From contig NZ_BCYR01000022.1 in assembly GCF_001598295.1 (NCBI RefSeq), forward strand, positions 21,418 to 85,417: DNA of 64,000 bases, read 5' to 3'. The notes below the pieces were generated by a model. The model was not told where the DNA came from and ran no database searches. It saw only the letters and a list, made by a program, of their open reading frames with translations. The position numbers and the translations under genes are program-made. This document shows, in pieces, positions 42,772-52,522 of the stretch; position 1 is the first letter of the stretch, and each line of letters begins with the position of its first letter. This DNA comes from Klebsiella ornithinolytica NBRC 105727 = ATCC 31898 (GTDB lineage: Bacteria; Pseudomonadota; Gammaproteobacteria; Enterobacterales; Enterobacteriaceae).

Positions 42772-45700
42772 TGCTCAGTTTCAGCCAGGTTAAATCGGCG
42801 GGCAGTGCCGGTAACTACTACACAGAGAAAGACAATTACTACGTCACCGGCAGCATGGAGGAACGCTGGCAGGGCAAAGGGGCGGAAACGCTGGAGCTGG
42901 AGGGAAAGGTGGACAAGCAGGTCTTCACGGCGCTGCTGCAGGGAAAACTCCCTGATGGCAGCGACCTGACCCGGATGCAGGATGGCGTCAATAAGCACCG
43001 GCCTGGTTACGATCTTACGTTCTCGGCACCGAAGAGTGTATCGATGCTGGCCATGTTGGGGGGAGATAAGCGTCTTATTGATGCGCATAACCGTGCGGTG
43101 ACTGTAGCACTGGAGCAGGTGGAGTCACTGGCTTCTACGCGGGTACAGAAAGACGGTGTTTCTGAAACTGTTCTGACCGGCAATCTGATTATCGCCAGGT
43201 TTAATCACGACACATCGCGCGCGCAGGAACCACAGATACACACGCACAGCGTGGTCATCAACGCGACGCAGAACGGGGATAAATGGCAGACGCTGGGCAG
43301 CGATACCGTCGGCAAAACCGGGTTTTCCGAAAACATCCTCGCTAACCGCATCGCTTTCGGAAAAATATACCAGAGCACTCTCAGGGCCGACGTCGAGTCT
43401 ATGGGTTACAAGACAGTGGATGCGGGTAAGCATGGCATGTGGGAGATGGAGGGCGTGCCGGTTGAGTCATTTTCCACGCGCAGTCAGGAGCTCAGGGAGG
43501 CAGCCGGGCCTGATGCGTCCCTGAAGTCCCGGGATGTGGCCGCACTCGATACCCGCAAGTCGAAGGAAACTATCGACCCGGCAGAGAAGATGGTGGAGTG
43601 GATGAACACGCTGAAGGAGACCGGGTTCGACATCCGGGGCTATCGTGAAGCCGCCGATGCACGGGCGAAGGAGCTGGCCAGCGCGCCTGCTGCGCCGGTA
43701 AAAACCGACGGTCCGGATATCGGTGATGTCGTGACAAACGCTATCGCCGGTCTCAGCGACCGTAAAGTACAGTTCACTTATGCCGACCTGCTGGCCCGCA
43801 CGGTCGGCCAGCTGGAGGCGAAGCCGGGGGTCTTTGAACGGGCCAGAGGGGGCATCGATGCGGCTATCGAACGTGAGCAGTTGATCCCGCTCGATCGTGA
43901 GAAAGGTCTGTTCACCTCAAACATCCACGTCCTCGACGAATTGTCCGTGAAAGCCCTGAGCCAGGAGGTGCAGCGCCAGAATCACGTCACCGTCACGCCG
44001 GATGCGACCGTCGTTCGCCTGGCCCCCTTCAGCGATGCGGTCAGCGTGCTGGCGCAGGACCGGCCAGCGATGGGGATTGTCTCCGGACAGGGGGGAGCAG
44101 CCGGTCAGCGGGAGCGGGTAGCTGAGCTGACACTGATGGCCCGGGAGCAGGGGCGTGACGTGCATATCCTTGCCGCCGATAACCGGTCCCGTGATTTTCT
44201 CGCCGGCGATGTCCGTCTGGCGGGGGAGACGGTCACCGGTAAATCGGCCCTGCAGAACGGAACCGCGTTTATCCCGGGCGGGACGCTCATTGTGGACCAG
44301 GCGGAGAAGCTGAGCCTGAAAGAGACCATTTCCCTGCTCGATGGTGCCATGCGTCATAACGTGCAGGTCCTGCTCTCCGACAGCGGGAAACGCAGCGGGA
44401 CAGGCAGCGCGCTGACCGTGCTGAAAGAGAGCGGGGTGAATACTTATCGCTGGCAGGGCGGAAGGCAGACGACGGCAGACATCATCAGTGAGCCGGACAA
44501 AGGTGCGCGTTACAATCGTCTGGCGCAGGAGTTTGCCGTCAGTGTACGCGAAGGGCAGGAAAGCGTGGCGCAAATCAGCGGGACGCGTGAGCAGGGCGTA
44601 CTCAACGGCATCATCCGCGACACCCTGAAAAACGAGGGTGCGCTGGGGACGAAGGAGATGGCCATCACCGCCCTGACGCCGGTCTGGCTGGACAGTAAAA
44701 GCCGGGGCGTGCGGGACTATTACCGGGAGGGGATGGTGATGGAGCGGTGGGACCCGGAGACCCGGAAGCATGACCGCTTTGTGATTGATCGGGTGACTGC
44801 CAGCAGCAATATGCTGACGCTCAGGGACAAAGAGGGGGAGCGTCTGGACCTGAAAGTCTCCGCCGTCGACAGTCAGTGGTCGTTGTTCCGGGCCGATAAG
44901 CTACCGGTAGCAAACGGTGAACGTCTGTCGGTGCTGGGAAAAATCCCTGAGACGCGGCTGAAAGGCGGCGAGAGCATCACGGTGCTGAACGCGGAGGCCG
45001 GCCAGCTGACAGTGCAGCGTCCCGGGCAGAAAACCACCCAGGCGCTTTCTGTCGGCAGCAGCCCGTTCGACGGTATCAAGGTCGGGCACGGATGGGTGGA
45101 AAGTCCTGGCCGCTCGGTCAGCGAAACGGCGACGGTCTTTGCCTCGGTGACGCAACGTGAGCTGGATAACGCCACGCTGAACCAGCTGGCGCAGAGCGGG
45201 AGCCACATCCGGCTGTACTCGGCGCAGGATGCGACCCGCACGACGGAGAAGCTGGCGCGACATACCGCCTTCAGCGTGGTGTCTGAGCAGTTGAAGGCCC
45301 GTTCAGGCGAGACAGACCTGGATGCAGCCATCGCAACCCAGAAAGCCGGGCTGCACACCCCCGCAGAGCAGGTCATTCACCTTTCCATTCCTTTACTGGA
45401 AAGTGAGGCGCTGACCTTCACGCGTCCGCAACTGTTGGCCACCGCGCTGGAAACCGGCGGAGGTAAGGTTCCGATGACGGAGATAGACGCGACCATTCAG
45501 GCGCAGATTAAGGCGGGCAGTCTGCTGAATGTGCCGGTGGCACCCGGTCAGGGCAATGACCTGCTGATTTCCCGTCAGACCTGGGATGCAGAGAAAAGCA
45601 TTCTGACAAAGGTGCTGGAAGGAAAAGACGCGGTCCCGCCCCTGATGGACAGCGTACCGGGTAGCCTGATGGCAGACCTGACGTCCGGGCAGCGTGCGGC

Positions 45701-48029
45701 CACCCGGATGATACTGGAGACCACGGACCGGTTCACGGTGGTTCAGGGCTATGCCGGGGTAGGGAAAACGACCCAGTTCCGGGCCGTGACGGGGGCCATC
45801 AGCCTGCTGCCGGAAGCAACCCGGCCGCGCGTTATCGGTCTCGGTCCGACACACCGCGCCGTGGGGGAAATGCAGAGCGCCGGCGTGGATGCGCAGACTA
45901 CCGCCTCGTTCCTGCATGACACGCAGCTCCTGCAGCGTAACGGCCAGGCACCGGATTTCAGCAACACGCTGTTTCTGCTCGATGAGAGTTCGATGGTGGG
46001 GCTGTCAGACACGGCGAAAGCCCTGAGCCTGATTGCGGCCGGGGGAGGACGGGCGGTACTCAGCGGCGATACCGACCAGCTGCAGTCCATTGCACCGGGC
46101 CAGCCGTTCCGGCTGATGCAACAGCGCAGCGCCGCCGACGTCGCCATTATGAAAGAGATTGTGCGCCAGGTACCTGAGTTGCGACCGGCGGTCTACAGCC
46201 TGATTGACCGGGATGTGCACCGCGCCCTGACCACCATTGAGCAGGTCACGCCGGAGCAGGTGCCGAGAAAAGAAGGCGCCTGGGCACCGGGCAGTTCAGT
46301 GGTGGAATTCACGCCGGCGCAGGAAAAGGCGATACAAAAGGCGCTGAGCGAGGGGGAAATCCTGCCGGCAGGCCAGCCCGCGACGCTCTATGAGGCACTG
46401 GTGAAGGACTATGCCGACCGTACCCCGGAGGCGCAGTTACAGACGCTGATTATCACCCATCTGAATGATGACCGGCGGGTGCTGAACAGTCTGATTCATG
46501 ACGCGAGGCGGGACAATGGTGAAGTGGGCAGAGAGGAAGTCACCCTGCCGGTACTGGTGACGAGTAACATCCGTGACGGAGAGCTGCGCAGACTGTCGAC
46601 CTGGACGGCTCATAAGGGGGCCGTGGCCCTGGTCGATAATGTCTACCACCGTATCGGGAGCGTGGATAAGGAGAACCAGCTTATTACGCTGATGGATGGT
46701 GAAGGGAAAGAACGGCTTATTTCACCCCGGGAGGCGTTGGCTGAAGGTGTCACGCTCTACCGTGAGCAAGAGATTACAGTGTCTCAGGGGGACAAAATGC
46801 GCTTCAGCAAGAGTGACACAGAACGCGGCTATGTGGCCAACAGTGTGTGGGAGGTGAAAGCTGTTTCGGGTGACAGTGTCACGCTGTCTGACGGCAAAAC
46901 CACCCGCACACTGAACCCGAAGGCTGATGAGGCACAGCGGCACATCGACCTCGCGTATGCCATCACCGCCCACGGCGCCCAGGGGGCCAGTGAACCGTAT
47001 GCCATCGCACTGGAAGGGGTGACCGGCGGCCGCAAACAGATGGCCAGTTTTGAATCCGCCTATGTCGGGTTATCACGTATGAAACTGCACGTCCAGGTCT
47101 ACACCGACAGCCGGGAAGGCTGGGTCAACGCCATTCAGGCATCACCCTCGAAAGCCACGGCACACGATATTCTGGCACCCCGTAACGAACGGGCCGTGAA
47201 AACAGCTGATCTGCTGTTCGGGCGGGCGCAGCCACTGAACGAGACAGCTGCAGGCCGGGCTGCGTTGCAACAGTCCGGTCTGGCGCGCGGACAGTCGCCG
47301 GGAAAATTCATTTCTCCGGGGAAAAAGTACCCGCAGCCGCATGTGGCGTTGCCGGCGTTCGATAAAAACGGGAAAAACGCCGGCATCTGGCTCAGCCCGC
47401 TGACGGACAAGGACGGCCGCCTGGAGGCCATCGGTGGCGACGGTCGTGTGATGGGCAATGAAGAAGCCCGGTTTGTGGCGCTGCAGAACAGTCGCAACGG
47501 CGAAAGTCTGCTGGCCGGGAATATGGGTGAAGGCGTCAGGATTGCACGTGATAACCCCGACAGCGGGGTGGTGGTCCGGCTTGCCGGAGATGACCGCCCC
47601 TGGAACCCGGAGGCCATCACCGGCGGTCGCATCTGGGCTGATCCCCTGCCGAATCCTCCGATCAATGATACCGGTACTGACATCCCGCTCCCGCCAGAGG
47701 TTCTGGCACAGCGGGCCGCAGAAGAGGCACAGCGCCGGGAGATGGGAAGACAGACGGAGCAGGCGACCCGGGAAGTGTCCGGAGAGGAGAAGAAAGCGGG
47801 CGAGCCGGGCGAGCGGATAAAAGAGGTTATCGGGGACGTCATTCGGGGTCTCGAACGCGACCGGCCAGGAGAGGAGAAAACGGTGCTGCCGGACGATCCG
47901 CAGACCCGGCGTCAGGAAGCGGCCGTTCAGCAGGTGGTATCAGAGAGCCTGCAGCGGGACCGTCTGCAACAGATGGAGCGGGATATGGTTCGTGATCTCA
48001 GTCGTGAGAAAACGCTCGGGGGCGACTGA
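42771..48029 (+). CDS. traI: Relaxase-helicase TraI
   Basis: 1752 residues (1756 in F). The relaxase domain shows the four tyrosines Y16, Y17, Y23, Y24 (GNYYTEKDNYYV) and the metal-binding histidines H146, H157 and H159 (NHDTSRAQEPQIHTH). An inactive helicase-like domain follows, then the active 5'-3' helicase with Walker A GYAGVGKTT at about 993 and the DESSM box, and a C-terminal domain that contacts the relaxosome. It nicks oriT, stays attached to the 5' end and unwinds the plasmid. Overlaps traD by one base. Confidence 0.99.
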   Translation: MLSFSQVKSAGSAGNYYTEKDNYYVTGSMEERWQGKGAETLELEGKVDKQVFTALLQGKLPDGSDLTRMQDGVNKHRPGYDLTFSAPKSVSMLAMLGGDKRLIDAHNRAVTVALEQVESLASTRVQKDGVSETVLTGNLIIARFNHDTSRAQEPQIHTHSVVINATQNGDKWQTLGSDTVGKTGFSENILANRIAFGKIYQSTLRADVESMGYKTVDAGKHGMWEMEGVPVESFSTRSQELREAAGPDASLKSRDVAALDTRKSKETIDPAEKMVEWMNTLKETGFDIRGYREAADARAKELASAPAAPVKTDGPDIGDVVTNAIAGLSDRKVQFTYADLLARTVGQLEAKPGVFERARGGIDAAIEREQLIPLDREKGLFTSNIHVLDELSVKALSQEVQRQNHVTVTPDATVVRLAPFSDAVSVLAQDRPAMGIVSGQGGAAGQRERVAELTLMAREQGRDVHILAADNRSRDFLAGDVRLAGETVTGKSALQNGTAFIPGGTLIVDQAEKLSLKETISLLDGAMRHNVQVLLSDSGKRSGTGSALTVLKESGVNTYRWQGGRQTTADIISEPDKGARYNRLAQEFAVSVREGQESVAQISGTREQGVLNGIIRDTLKNEGALGTKEMAITALTPVWLDSKSRGVRDYYREGMVMERWDPETRKHDRFVIDRVTASSNMLTLRDKEGERLDLKVSAVDSQWSLFRADKLPVANGERLSVLGKIPETRLKGGESITVLNAEAGQLTVQRPGQKTTQALSVGSSPFDGIKVGHGWVESPGRSVSETATVFASVTQRELDNATLNQLAQSGSHIRLYSAQDATRTTEKLARHTAFSVVSEQLKARSGETDLDAAIATQKAGLHTPAEQVIHLSIPLLESEALTFTRPQLLATALETGGGKVPMTEIDATIQAQIKAGSLLNVPVAPGQGNDLLISRQTWDAEKSILTKVLEGKDAVPPLMDSVPGSLMADLTSGQRAATRMILETTDRFTVVQGYAGVGKTTQFRAVTGAISLLPEATRPRVIGLGPTHRAVGEMQSAGVDAQTTASFLHDTQLLQRNGQAPDFSNTLFLLDESSMVGLSDTAKALSLIAAGGGRAVLSGDTDQLQSIAPGQPFRLMQQRSAADVAIMKEIVRQVPELRPAVYSLIDRDVHRALTTIEQVTPEQVPRKEGAWAPGSSVVEFTPAQEKAIQKALSEGEILPAGQPATLYEALVKDYADRTPEAQLQTLIITHLNDDRRVLNSLIHDARRDNGEVGREEVTLPVLVTSNIRDGELRRLSTWTAHKGAVALVDNVYHRIGSVDKENQLITLMDGEGKERLISPREALAEGVTLYREQEITVSQGDKMRFSKSDTERGYVANSVWEVKAVSGDSVTLSDGKTTRTLNPKADEAQRHIDLAYAITAHGAQGASEPYAIALEGVTGGRKQMASFESAYVGLSRMKLHVQVYTDSREGWVNAIQASPSKATAHDILAPRNERAVKTADLLFGRAQPLNETAAGRAALQQSGLARGQSPGKFISPGKKYPQPHVALPAFDKNGKNAGIWLSPLTDKDGRLEAIGGDGRVMGNEEARFVALQNSRNGESLLAGNMGEGVRIARDNPDSGVVVRLAGDDRPWNPEAITGGRIWADPLPNPPINDTGTDIPLPPEVLAQRAAEEAQRREMGRQTEQATREVSGEEKKAGEPGERIKEVIGDVIRGLERDRPGEEKTVLPDDPQTRRQEAAVQQVVSESLQRDRLQQMERDMVRDLSREKTLGGD

Positions 48030-48111
48030 CGCGCCGGCGGCTTGTCTGCCCCGGCATTCTCCCCGATTAAAATCGGGTACCCTGCCGGGGCGCTGATAAA
48101 AGGAAAGGAAT

Positions 48112-48837
48112 ATGACAATGTACGAAACCCGCCTCAATGCCGTCGATCGCTGGCTGCAGGGGCTGCTGACCTGGACGCCTGGACAGACGGATATCATCAA
48201 AACGGTGGCGCTGGTGCTGATGATTGTCGATCACACCGGTTTGCTGCTGGCCGGGAATAATGAACTCATGCGTCTGCTGGGGAGAGGCTGCTTTCCCCTG
48301 TTTGGTCTGGTCTGGGGAATGAACCTGGCGCGCCACGGGGCCATCCGCCAGACACAGCTGAACAGCCTGTGGTGCTGGGCGCTGATCGCCCAGGGCTCCT
48401 TTATTCTCATCGGGTACCCGTGGTACATGGGGAATATCCTGTTTAGCTTTGCGGTCACCGGCCAGGCGCTGCGCTGGTTCAGTCTGCAGACCCGCAATGA
48501 TATTCTGCTGGCGATCGCCATTGTCGTGGCCTGGCTCCCCTTATCTGCCGACAGCTACGGTCTGGCCGGGGTCTTCATGCTGATCAACAGCTGGCGGCTT
48601 TGTCGGGCGAAAGAGCCTGTAGAACGGATCGGGTATGCCGTGCTGTGGGCTGTCATGGTACTACTGATGAATGCCCATGATATTACCCAGGCCATTGCCG
48701 GCCTGATGGTCGCTTTGCTGGCCCTGGCGGTCTGTTCTGACCTCGGTCGTTCTGTTCCGCGCTTCTGGCCGCGGCACTTTTTTGTGATGTTTTATGCCGT
48801 GCATCTGGCGGTGTTGGGGATCGTTGCCTCGATGTAA
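48112..48837 (+). CDS. traX: TraX
   Basis: 241 residues (248 in F). A polytopic inner-membrane protein of the acyltransferase family that N-acetylates F pilin. Conserved text: IIKTVALVLMIVDHTGLL, RLLGRGCFPLFGLVWGMNLARHG, and an end with HFFVMFYAVHLAVLGIV. The start at 48112 follows AAAGGAAAGGAAT. With pilin whose predicted first residue is Thr, its substrate here is uncertain. Confidence 0.95.
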   Translation: MTMYETRLNAVDRWLQGLLTWTPGQTDIIKTVALVLMIVDHTGLLLAGNNELMRLLGRGCFPLFGLVWGMNLARHGAIRQTQLNSLWCWALIAQGSFILIGYPWYMGNILFSFAVTGQALRWFSLQTRNDILLAIAIVVAWLPLSADSYGLAGVFMLINSWRLCRAKEPVERIGYAVLWAVMVLLMNAHDITQAIAGLMVALLALAVCSDLGRSVPRFWPRHFFVMFYAVHLAVLGIVASM

Positions 48838-48915
48838 AAAAGCCCGGACAGAAGTCCTGGCCGCAATTGCGTAGATACACCTAATACACCTAATATCAAG
48901 AGGAATGAGGTACCG

Positions 48916-48932
48916 GCATCCTGAGAGGATGC
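48916..48932. repeat. GCATCC/GGATGC hairpin between traX and finO
   Basis: GCATCC-TGAGA-GGATGC then GCTGTCAG. It is the same stem found in the leading-region repeats at 3703, 8946, 11216 and 13922, with a different loop. It lies about 60 bases before the finO start codon. A chance match of a six-pair stem is possible, but the shared GCGC/GCTG flank is suggestive. Confidence 0.45.
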
Positions 48933-48993
48933 GCTGTCAGCTGCATTCACGTATCTTATAGCCTGGTTCCTGGCAGGAAAGAAAGCCTTTATT

Positions 48994-49584
48994 ATGACTG
49001 AAGAAAAACGCCCTGTACTGAGTCTGAAAAGAAAGCCGGCAGCGGATACCGCAGCGGCCGGGTCCGTTGACACGCCTGGTGTGGTACGGCGGAAAAAAGT
49101 GGTGGTGGTCACGACGCCTCCGGCCTGGAAGCTGAAGAAAGAAAAGCTGGCACAGGCTAAACAGGCTGCTGAAGCCGCCGCCAGCCAGCCAGCACCGGAG
49201 GCTGTGAAAGCGGTCAAAACGCCCGGTCCGGTTCGCTATCTTCGTTTACTGCCGCCGGAGCAGGCCATCATGACCCTGAAGGCATTCTGGCCACAGCTGT
49301 TTGACGGTGACTCGCCGCGTCTGCTGGCGACTGGGATGCGTGAACAGCTGTTTGCCGATATCGCGGGGCGCGACCTGCCGCTGTCGCATAAACAGGTGAT
49401 TAAGTGCCTGAAAAGCCTGACCCGGTCGGCGGGTTATCTGTCCCGGATGCGGGAAGGTGCCTCCCGCTATGACCTGCAGGGGAATGTGGTGGCTACGGTC
49501 ACTGCTGATGAAGCGCACTACGCCAGTGAGCGCATGATGAAAGAGCTGTTACGCGCTGAACGAAAGATGAGTCAGACCGTTTAA
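48994..49584 (+). CDS. finO: RNA chaperone FinO
   Basis: 196 residues (186 in F), ProQ/FinO family. A basic disordered N-terminal part (VLSLKRKPAAD, VRRKKVVVVTTPPAWKLKKEKLAQAK) and the FinO domain with the ALMTLKAFWPQLFDG-like segment, PRLLATGMREQLFADIAGRDLPLSHKQVIKCLKSLTRSAGYL and ASRYDLQGNVV. It protects FinP from RNase E and promotes FinP-traJ pairing, so transfer is repressed. No interruption is visible, so the plasmid should be fertility-inhibited. Confidence 0.96.
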   Translation: MTEEKRPVLSLKRKPAADTAAAGSVDTPGVVRRKKVVVVTTPPAWKLKKEKLAQAKQAAEAAASQPAPEAVKAVKTPGPVRYLRLLPPEQAIMTLKAFWPQLFDGDSPRLLATGMREQLFADIAGRDLPLSHKQVIKCLKSLTRSAGYLSRMREGASRYDLQGNVVATVTADEAHYASERMMKELLRAERKMSQTV

Positions 49585-49686
49585 TTCTTTTCAGTTCGCT
49601 CAGATTAAATATCAGTACGTCCACAGCTAATGGGTATCACATCCATTAGCTGAATGGTATTCGTCACAAATAAGAGAGTCAATAAT

Positions 49687-50100
49687 ATGAAAACCTGGGT
49701 TAACAGTGATGATATTTGTGAAGATACACGAAATATCATAAAGTCGTTATCCACGCCAGAATTCGGAGAATTTGGTGATGTAAGAGAAAGCATTATATCC
49801 CTGAAGGAATGCATTGATGAGGAAGAATACGATTTCTATGTATTTTCAGACGCTGCATTTACACTCCTGAAGACGTTACTCAAAATCAGAATTAAACTCA
49901 GAAAGGCTGACCCTGGCCATCACTCAATCCCTGCGCTCACTCTGGCTGTTGATGACATCAGAAAGCAGCTTAAGTTGAACGAGAGGTACGTTCATGAGTT
50001 AATTCAGGTGGATAGTTTCTCCAGTCGAGCCCGCGTTTTCTTTTGGTTTGCCTGCTCTGCGGCGGCGATGCTTTTATTGTTCGCAATATTTTATATCTGA
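49687..50100 (+). CDS. Tail-anchored hypothetical protein, 137 aa
   Basis: Starts at the ATG after AAGAGAGTCAATA. A soluble acidic/helical N-terminal part (about 1-115) and a single C-terminal membrane helix (VFFWFACSAAAMLLLFAIFYI) suggest a tail-anchored inner-membrane protein facing the cytoplasm. More AT-rich than finO. Family not recognised. Begins an accessory run on the same strand that continues to the replication region. Confidence 0.66.
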   Translation: MKTWVNSDDICEDTRNIIKSLSTPEFGEFGDVRESIISLKECIDEEEYDFYVFSDAAFTLLKTLLKIRIKLRKADPGHHSIPALTLAVDDIRKQLKLNERYVHELIQVDSFSSRARVFFWFACSAAAMLLLFAIFYI

Positions 50101-50252
50101 TGGAACCAAAAGGGATTCTCAGAACAGAGCTGATAATCAGCTGGCTCAATGAAACGTGTCAGTAAAAAAACTCTTCCGTTTACCTTGTTATGCCAGCATA
50201 TTTTAGCAGTCGATCTTATTTTATCCATACTTAACCTGTTAAAGGAATAAAA

Positions 50253-51044
50253 ATGAAAATCAAATTCGGATTGTATTTTCTGCTCCCGCTTATTTCGGTT
50301 GTCACTTTTAATAACAGCTTTGCTCAGGAGCATGAACCGGGAAAAACTTTCTCTGCCAGCCAGGAAAAGAGAATCGGGGAAATAGCGGCAGATTATCTAC
50401 GTGCTCATCCTGAAATACTGATTCAGATGAGTGAGAAACTTCAGCACGAGCAGGAGGCGAAACAGACCCGCGGTTTTAAATCCGCTGCACTGGAACAGCA
50501 GGCTAACATTCTGGGTAATAAAAATATCCCCTCCTGGGGTCCCGGGGACGGAAAGGTGATGGTGGTTGAATTCTTTGACTACCAGTGCATCTGGTGCAGC
50601 CGGTTCGCACCCGAACTGGAGAAGGTCATCGGGAGCAACACGGACGTGCGTTACTTCTTTATGGAGTGGCCGGTGTTTGGTAGCCGGTGGCCTGCATCAT
50701 TGCTGGCGGCGAAAACCGGCCTGCAGGTCTGGAAAGAAAAGGGCTCTGAGGCTTACAGGAGCTATCACAATGCGGTTTATGGTACAGGACTGAATGAAGG
50801 GAAACTGACGCAGGAGATTATCGAAAAGGTTTCTGGTCATATTAAATTTAAGCAGAATACGATTGATGAGATAAATACCACGTTGAAAAATATTAATGAT
50901 ATCGCCACGGCGACGGGATTAACCGGAACGCCAGGTATTATTGTGATGCCGGTGAAGGGCGCGACGGAAGAAAACGTCACGGTCTTTTCCGGAATGACTG
51001 AAGCACAGAATGTTCAGGCGGCTATAAATAAATCCCGACAATAA
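50253..51044 (+). CDS. DsbA-like periplasmic oxidoreductase
   Basis: A 263-residue protein with a signal peptide (GLYFLLPLISVVTFNNSFA), a helical N-terminal part (QEKRIGEIAADYLRAHPEILIQM) of the Com1/ScsC/BdbD type, and a thioredoxin-fold domain. The active site is CIWC in VEFFDYQCIWCSRFAPELEKVI, and the cis-proline loop is GLTGTPGIIV. It probably makes or reshuffles disulphides in secreted transfer proteins, in addition to TrbB. The ATG follows TAAAGGAATAAAA. Confidence 0.88.
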   Translation: MKIKFGLYFLLPLISVVTFNNSFAQEHEPGKTFSASQEKRIGEIAADYLRAHPEILIQMSEKLQHEQEAKQTRGFKSAALEQQANILGNKNIPSWGPGDGKVMVVEFFDYQCIWCSRFAPELEKVIGSNTDVRYFFMEWPVFGSRWPASLLAAKTGLQVWKEKGSEAYRSYHNAVYGTGLNEGKLTQEIIEKVSGHIKFKQNTIDEINTTLKNINDIATATGLTGTPGIIVMPVKGATEENVTVFSGMTEAQNVQAAINKSRQ

Positions 51045-51173
51045 CAAGTTACTGTTGTCTCTTCTGAATGGAAGAGGATGTCTCTTAAAACAAAAAGGCA
51101 CACTGCTGTATGTTGTTCGTCGTACTAACGGACTGGTATTCTGGCAGTCGGTCCCGGTGGAGTCTGGAGAGTT

Positions 51174-51770
51174 ATGTCTGAGAATATCATCGCGCTGGTT
51201 GATTATGAAAATATCGGAACGCTTGAAAATGTAATGTTGTCGCGTTATGAACGTCTTATTTTGTTTACCGGGTCTCAGCAGGAGTTTATTCGTTTTCCGT
51301 CCGTAACACATGCCGGTAATATATCGATCAGTGTGTTTCAGGCACCCTGCGTGTCGAAAAATAATGTCGATTTCCACCTGGTACTTGAGCTGGGACGACT
51401 CAGCGTCACCGCTCCGGAAGATACGATGTTTCATGTTATATCGAATGATAAAGGGTATGACAGCGTGATTGCATTGCTCTGCAGGACAGGGCGACGATGT
51501 TGTCGTATACCCTCACCACGTTCAGCAGAGAAGGCGAAAACGGTGTCTGCGCTCATCAGCAACGATGAGGTGCTACGCCTGACCGATAAAATACAGTCAT
51601 TGAGTAAAAAGTCTGCGGTAAACCGACCTGTAAGCACCTCGTCACTGATGAATTATATTAAATGTCATTCCGGTAACATCAGGAATACAGCGATTTTAAA
51701 TCAGGTCAGGGACGAATTAATCAGGCGAGGCGTGATTGCCGTATATGAAAAAACGGTGGTCTGGCGCTAA
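51174..51770 (+). CDS. PIN/NYN-like domain protein
   Basis: 198 residues. The N-terminal half has NYN/PIN-fold signs: an early acidic motif ALVDYENIG, a middle NNVDFHLVLELGRL with conserved Asp, and a third strand HVISNDKGYDSVIALL. Such domains are metal-dependent RNases. The C-terminal part has a small helical segment (MNYIKCHSGNIRNTAILNQVRDELIRRGVIAVYEKTVVWR) that looks like a winged-helix-type unit. Homologues are frequent downstream of finO in IncF plasmids. Targets unknown. The ATG follows CTGGAGAGTT. Confidence 0.8.
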   Translation: MSENIIALVDYENIGTLENVMLSRYERLILFTGSQQEFIRFPSVTHAGNISISVFQAPCVSKNNVDFHLVLELGRLSVTAPEDTMFHVISNDKGYDSVIALLCRTGRRCCRIPSPRSAEKAKTVSALISNDEVLRLTDKIQSLSKKSAVNRPVSTSSLMNYIKCHSGNIRNTAILNQVRDELIRRGVIAVYEKTVVWR

Positions 51771-51822
51771 TGAAATAAATAAGCAGGTTGTGATTATCTT
51801 TCTTGTCTAAAAAGGAATGAGT

Positions 51823-52467
51823 ATGTTCAGCTATTTCATGCTGCGCACTGAGCAGCAGTTATTTTGTTATTTATACGGGGGCGCGCTGGCACTGTCTCTG
51901 CAACTCTTATTTTCTCCCTCTTTTCCGGGAAATGGATTTATCCTGGTATCACTGCCCGTTGCACTATTCTGGGCCGGGCTGGCCCTGTATACGCGGCACA
52001 TCGACCAGATGAGGAAGCCTGATGTCTCGCCGCTCGTCAGTATCCGTGACGGCATCCAGGTGGTGGCCATGCTGCCGCGGCATGAGAAAGCGCGGCTTGA
52101 ATGGAAGATTCTGCAGGATGATGAGGTGTACCGCCGTCAGATGCACGCTCTTTTAAACCTGATGCAACGGGTTATCAGTCGGGGATTTCTGTATGCGCCG
52201 GCAGTGATACTGGCGGGCGCTGGCGTGCTTGTCTGGGGGGTTCCGCAGGACGGTGTCCGGCTGGTGACCGCCCTGCGGAATATGTCCCCCGGAGAGCTTA
52301 TGCATCAGACCGGCTTCATCCTTCGCTATGTGCTGATGATTTCCTCCATATCGGTCCTGATAGCTGACATTGTGTCCGGTCAGGGTCTGCCAAATGCCTT
52401 CCGGCGCGCGTTGCTCGACAGGCTGCCGGCTGATGCCTGGTGTATCAGAAGAGGGACAGAGCGTTGA
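51823..52467 (+). CDS. Hypothetical membrane protein, 214 aa
   Basis: The start is ATG 51823 (ATG 51817 adds two residues). Four membrane helices in two pairs (about 18-36 with 38-55, and about 122-142 with 165-185) separated by a cytoplasmic loop containing RHEKARLEWKILQDDEVYRRQMH. TraD-like topology at low similarity, but no ATPase motif. It sits with the DUF2726 and nuclease genes. Function unknown. Confidence 0.7.
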   Translation: MFSYFMLRTEQQLFCYLYGGALALSLQLLFSPSFPGNGFILVSLPVALFWAGLALYTRHIDQMRKPDVSPLVSIRDGIQVVAMLPRHEKARLEWKILQDDEVYRRQMHALLNLMQRVISRGFLYAPAVILAGAGVLVWGVPQDGVRLVTALRNMSPGELMHQTGFILRYVLMISSISVLIADIVSGQGLPNAFRRALLDRLPADAWCIRRGTER

Positions 52468-52522
52468 GAGGGCTGCGAAGCAAACACATCGGGGATGGTC
52501 TGGCCGCAAAGGGAGAAAGGAC

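Noticed and set aside
44000..48000. Several minus-strand frames of 160-280 residues within traI
   Set aside because: All lie opposite the well-supported traI frame and show antisense-type composition.
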